From NCBI GenBank assembly GCA_002928515.1, contig PERI01000005.1, positions 62,001 through 126,000 on the forward strand: 64,000 nucleotides of DNA, written 5' to 3'. This DNA comes from Hyphomicrobium sp. (GTDB lineage Bacteria; Pseudomonadota; Alphaproteobacteria; Rhizobiales; Hyphomicrobiaceae). Below the pieces are notes generated by a model that was not told where the DNA came from, searched no databases, and saw only the letters and a program-made list of their open reading frames with translations. Numbering within the stretch: position 1 is the stretch's first letter; every line of letters starts with the position of its first letter. The position numbers and the translations under genes were made by a program. Below are positions 61,302 through 64,000 of this stretch, one piece after another.

Positions 61302-61874
61302 CTATTGCCCGGTATTCACGAGCAAATAATTATCGATAAGATATTTCAAACTACGCGACCAGCTTTCATCGGTGTTGCCGCGAATATCGACACTATGCAC
61401 GAATGTCATTTTGTTCGTGGCGACGTCACCCATATAGACGTTCAAATTCAGTATGAGATTTGAAACTTTTTGAACCGTGATCCAGGCGATGAGATCGCTG
61501 TTTAGTTCTTTTCCATACTCCACTTCGCAGCCACGACAATCGCCGATGAACTGCCCAGCCTCGATTTTTGCTTTCACGTCATCGGGAATGACGACAAAGC
61601 GAAAGCGTCCAGAGCCTTCAAGATGACTTTTAAATTGCTCGCCAAGCTGTGCCAGACGTGCGTGTTCAGCATCGCTGGTGGGATCTAACTCTTCGTTGTC
61701 GTTTTGCAAGCGTACACTGAGTAGGGCGACGGATTTGGCGGGGATTGTTGCTGCATTTTTCTCCGCTGCAACAGCACTGCTTACCGCAAGAAACATGGCG
61801 CTGACAAATAGTGCAAACAATACGGCAGCTAACGAGTGCGCTGCAGGTTTCGAGCTCATCAACGCCGGATACAT
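61302..61874 (-). CDS. Exported DUF2380 protein
   Basis: A 190-residue protein with signal peptide (HSLAAVLFALFVSAMFLAVSSAVAA). The body has the DUF2380/DUF3280 pattern: KSVALLSVRLQNDNEELDPTSDAEHARLAQLGEQFKSHLEGSGRF, a Cys pair in GDCRGCEVEYGKELNSDLI and ITVQKVSNLILNLNVYMGDVATNK. The function is unknown; such proteins are often seen in methylotrophic or PQQ-related neighbourhoods, which are not seen here. ATG 61874 has GTAGGAG eight bases upstream. Confidence 0.8.
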   Translation of the reverse strand: MYPALMSSKPAAHSLAAVLFALFVSAMFLAVSSAVAAEKNAATIPAKSVALLSVRLQNDNEELDPTSDAEHARLAQLGEQFKSHLEGSGRFRFVVIPDDVKAKIEAGQFIGDCRGCEVEYGKELNSDLIAWITVQKVSNLILNLNVYMGDVATNKMTFVHSVDIRGNTDESWSRSLKYLIDNYLLVNTGQ

Positions 61875-62002
61875 GGCTTACTCCTACATGAAAACACGTT
61901 GATATATGTAGGCGCGACGCCGCAGCAAACAACCTCATCAGCTTCATGAATTTGGTTGAGTAAGCCGCGAGTACGAAACGCGGCTTCTAAACGTTGAAAT
62001 GA

Positions 62003-62479
62003 CTAGAAAGTGAGTGTGAAATGTTCGCCCATATCTGGTTTGTCGCCTGTAAGTTTGGCTTTAGCGATTTGATACAAAAAGGCGATGCTGCTTTTGCTTG
62101 TGGCCCAAACTTCGGCATCGGCGATTGAAAGCTGCAAAAGACGAATATCAGGATCGCGCTTGCCATCTTCGAACCAGCTCGATGCGACAGCGTTCCAAAT
62201 TTCATCAAGCTTAGCAGCATCAGTGCTCAACGATAGACGACCGTTGACGAGCGCATAAAGCCCATCACCCCCACTGGCGATCACGTATTGCGAATCTTTC
62301 GCACCGCTTTCGACTGCACTGACGAGATCGGTACCCTGTGCCGTGATGAACCAAAGACTTTTGGTTTCGGCATCAGCATAATGTGACATCGGAACCAAGC
62401 GTGCATCGTCGCGAACACCGAGCATCCCAGCGTTGACGCCAGCCATACGATCCCAAAATGATTTCGTGTCGTCAGACAT
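62003..62479 (-). CDS. Pyridoxamine 5'-phosphate oxidase-like general stress protein
   Basis: A 158-residue flavin-fold protein of the general stress protein 26 type. It opens FWDRMAGVNAGMLGVRDDARLVPMSHYADAETKSLWFITAQGTDL, typical of the family, and ends with a short helix. These proteins bind FMN or F420-like cofactors in a split barrel; the reaction is unknown. It is a stand-alone gene. Confidence 0.85.
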   Translation of the reverse strand: MSDDTKSFWDRMAGVNAGMLGVRDDARLVPMSHYADAETKSLWFITAQGTDLVSAVESGAKDSQYVIASGGDGLYALVNGRLSLSTDAAKLDEIWNAVASSWFEDGKRDPDIRLLQLSIADAEVWATSKSSIAFLYQIAKAKLTGDKPDMGEHFTLTF

Positions 62480-62617
62480 AGTGTGAAACTCCGATGCGTT
62501 TGATCTTAATTTTGTTTACGATCAGGAAGAAACAGGCAATGCGGCGTGATCTCGGCAACGCAACAACGTGCCAACGCGCCATGCGTTCCCAGCGATAAGG
62601 TATTGGAGCTCTAAGAT

Positions 62618-63181
62618 TTAAGTAGGTCGGTAGCGCAGGAAGTGGATTTCGCTGTCGCCATATGTGCGCGTGTCGCTGCGTTCAAATGACGACGGGTGCG
62701 TGATCGCGGTACCAGCCCGCTCTTCCAGCACGATGAGCGCGCCAGGAATCAACCAATGACCATCAGCGAGAGACTGAAGCGCGCGGTCGCCCAGACCTTT
62801 TCCATAGGGAGGATCGAGAAATGCGATTGAGAATGGGGCCATCGTACCAACGGGACCGAGATCGGTCGCGTCGCGCCGAAACAATCGGGTCTCACCAGTC
62901 AGTCCAAACGATTCCACGTTGCTGCGAATAAGCCCACGCGCGGCCGCCGCATCTTCCACAAACAAGCAGAATGCAGATCCACGCGAGATGGCCTCAAGTC
63001 CGAGCGCGCCTGTCCCGGCAAAGAGATCGATGACCCGCGCGCCATTCATGGAGACATCATCAAACCCATGCGCAAGAATGTTGAATACGCTTTCGCGCAC
63101 GCGATCAGAGGTGGGACGGATCGATTGATCGTCAGGTGCAGTGAGAGCACGACCGCGAAATTTCCCAGCGACAATTCTCAT
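62618..63181 (-). CDS. rsmD: 16S rRNA (guanine(966)-N2)-methyltransferase
   Basis: A 187-residue methyltransferase that modifies G966 of 16S rRNA with S-adenosylmethionine. MRIVAGKFRGRAL, RPTSDRVRESVFNIL, VIDLFAGTGALGLEAISRG (SAM-binding) and FLDPPYGKGLG (catalytic (N/D)PPY) are diagnostic. Its ATG overlaps the rluB stop by four bases, the common rluB-rsmD coupling. Confidence 0.95.
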   Translation of the reverse strand: MRIVAGKFRGRALTAPDDQSIRPTSDRVRESVFNILAHGFDDVSMNGARVIDLFAGTGALGLEAISRGSAFCLFVEDAAAARGLIRSNVESFGLTGETRLFRRDATDLGPVGTMAPFSIAFLDPPYGKGLGDRALQSLADGHWLIPGALIVLEERAGTAITHPSSFERSDTRTYGDSEIHFLRYRPT

Positions 63182-63978
63182 GCGTCATCATCATGCCGAT
63201 GGGAAGCCTTGCCACGCGTGTGGCGTGCCTTGCGGTCCTCAGGACTTTCGGCGAGCCCAAGCTCTTGCGAAAGTTTGGTGCCGAGTTGCTCGGCCAGCAC
63301 GCGACGCTTGACAGCCTCAACGCCGCCTGGAGCCAAATCAAGTAACTGAAATGGCCCGAAGGAGACGCGGATGAGGCGGTTCACACTCAGCCCAAGGTAG
63401 GTCAAGATTTTGCGCACTTCGCGATTTTTGCCTTCGCGGATGGCAATGGTCAGCCACATGTTGGCACCTTGAACGCTGTCGATGGCAGCTTCGATCGCGC
63501 CGTAGCGGATGCCCTCGATCTCGACGCCGTCCTTGATCCGGGCAAGATCGTCGGGGGTCACGCGGCCTTTAGCGCGGACACGATAGCGACGCACCCATCC
63601 CGTTGCGGGCAGCTCAATGTGTCGCGCAAGATCACCGTCGTTCGTCAGCAGCAGGAGGCCTTCGGTATTATAGTCGAGACGACCGATGGAGACGACACGC
63701 GGCATCTCAGGCGGCAGTTTTTCAAATACCGTCGGCCGACCCTCAGGGTCTGAATGTGTCGTCACAAGGCCCTTGGGTTTATGATACCGCCACAGGCGCG
63801 CCGGTTCAGCCGTAGGCAATGGCCGACCGTCAACGATGACTTTATCCGCGCCGCTCACTTCGAAGGCCGGTGTTTTAAGCAGCTTGCCGTTGACGCTGAC
63901 GCGGCCATCTGCGATCCAGCGCTCGGCTTCGCGGCGCGAACACAATCCGGCACGCGCCATGGCTTTGGCGATGCGCAT
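63178..63978 (-). CDS. rluB: 23S rRNA pseudouridine synthase RluB-type (possibly cut at right edge)
   Basis: At least 266 residues. An N-terminal S4 RNA-binding domain (RIAKAMARAGLCSRREAERWIADGRVSVNG) is followed by the RsuA-family catalytic domain with GRLDYNTEGLLLLTNDGDL (catalytic Asp) and REGKNREVRKILTYLGLSVNRLIRVSFGPF. A start at ATG 63978 is possible, but the frame stays open to the window edge (GSSFAPM) and the usual RluB leader lies just there, so the true start may be outside. It overlaps rsmD by four bases. Confidence 0.92.
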   Translation of the reverse strand: MRIAKAMARAGLCSRREAERWIADGRVSVNGKLLKTPAFEVSGADKVIVDGRPLPTAEPARLWRYHKPKGLVTTHSDPEGRPTVFEKLPPEMPRVVSIGRLDYNTEGLLLLTNDGDLARHIELPATGWVRRYRVRAKGRVTPDDLARIKDGVEIEGIRYGAIEAAIDSVQGANMWLTIAIREGKNREVRKILTYLGLSVNRLIRVSFGPFQLLDLAPGGVEAVKRRVLAEQLGTKLSQELGLAESPEDRKARHTRGKASHRHDDDA

Positions 63979-64000
63979 CGGGGCGAACGACGAGCCGCTC

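Noticed and set aside
1-64000. CRISPR arrays, prophage, integrases or insertion sequences
   Set aside because: No regularly spaced repeats, transposase motifs, attachment-site duplications or phage structural genes were seen on either strand.

Overview
The window reads as a stretch of ordinary chromosome from an alphaproteobacterium, most likely of the order Hyphomicrobiales (Rhizobiales). The family-level assignment is open. The evidence is the gene content: gapR (DUF2312), trcR (DUF1013), cpdR, DUF1244, DUF1036 next to pyruvate kinase, a split pntAA/pntAB/pntB transhydrogenase, aa3-oxidase subunit IV, a ROSE-controlled small heat-shock gene, an ICE-like iron box before bacterioferritin, and a tandem pair of AbcR-like small RNAs. 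I see no phage, transposon, CRISPR array or genomic-island signature.

Layout. 1-5.2 kb: 5' half of gltB running off the left edge, hsp20 with a sigma-32 promoter and RNA thermometer, a lysophospholipase and hisN. 5.3-5.7 kb: two tandem small RNAs sharing an identical CCUCCC core. 5.7-8.5 kb: hutG-like amidohydrolase, cpdR, tRNA-Val(GAC), rpmJ and a TPR protein. 8.5-13.8 kb: the gckA-DUF1036-pyk operon (glycerate to pyruvate), DUF1244, gapR and oxyR. 13.8-21.7 kb: cell-wall enzymes (MepK-like DUF882 protein and an L,D-transpeptidase), two unknown proteins and a sigma-54 response regulator. 21.8-32.5 kb: oligoendopeptidase F, Kup, cytochrome oxidase subunit IV, the pnt operon with a small overlapping ORF inside it, GST, a YiiX-like amidase and an alpha/beta hydrolase. 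32.5-38.6 kb: rpsU with a glycine-rich tail, purE-purK, a phytase-like secreted esterase, and a DNA ligase/exonuclease repair pair. 38.7-47.6 kb: two divergent YdcH-like genes, an ECF42 sigma factor with its DGPF partner, a histidine phosphatase, an acyl-CoA synthetase, a GT87 membrane protein, trcR, a MaoC hydratase and ribF. 47.6-58.6 kb: a palindromic repeat, ileS-lspA-lipoprotein, an M16 peptidase pair, pgi and mutL. 58.6-64 kb: bfr and bfd (iron), a FucP/GluP sugar transporter, two stress or secreted proteins, and rsmD-rluB.

How the genes work together. Several cell-cycle and chromosome factors sit here: CpdR, GapR, TrcR and a TacA-like regulator. Carbon and redox flow is represented by gckA/pyk, pgi, pnt and oxidase subunit IV. 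Iron is handled by bfr and bfd under a probable Irr-type site. Six genes were missing or hidden in the ORF track and were recovered by eye: partial gltB, rpmJ, the tRNA, oxidase subunit IV, the second YdcH-like gene, and the true TTG start of rpsU. Many starts in the track are too far upstream; the coordinates below use the start best supported by a ribosome binding site (RBS), gene overlap or family alignment. No wholly new multi-gene system is evident. The best leads are the tandem small RNAs, the coupled small ORF inside the pnt operon, the in-frame palindrome in ileS and the glycine-rich ribosomal protein S21.
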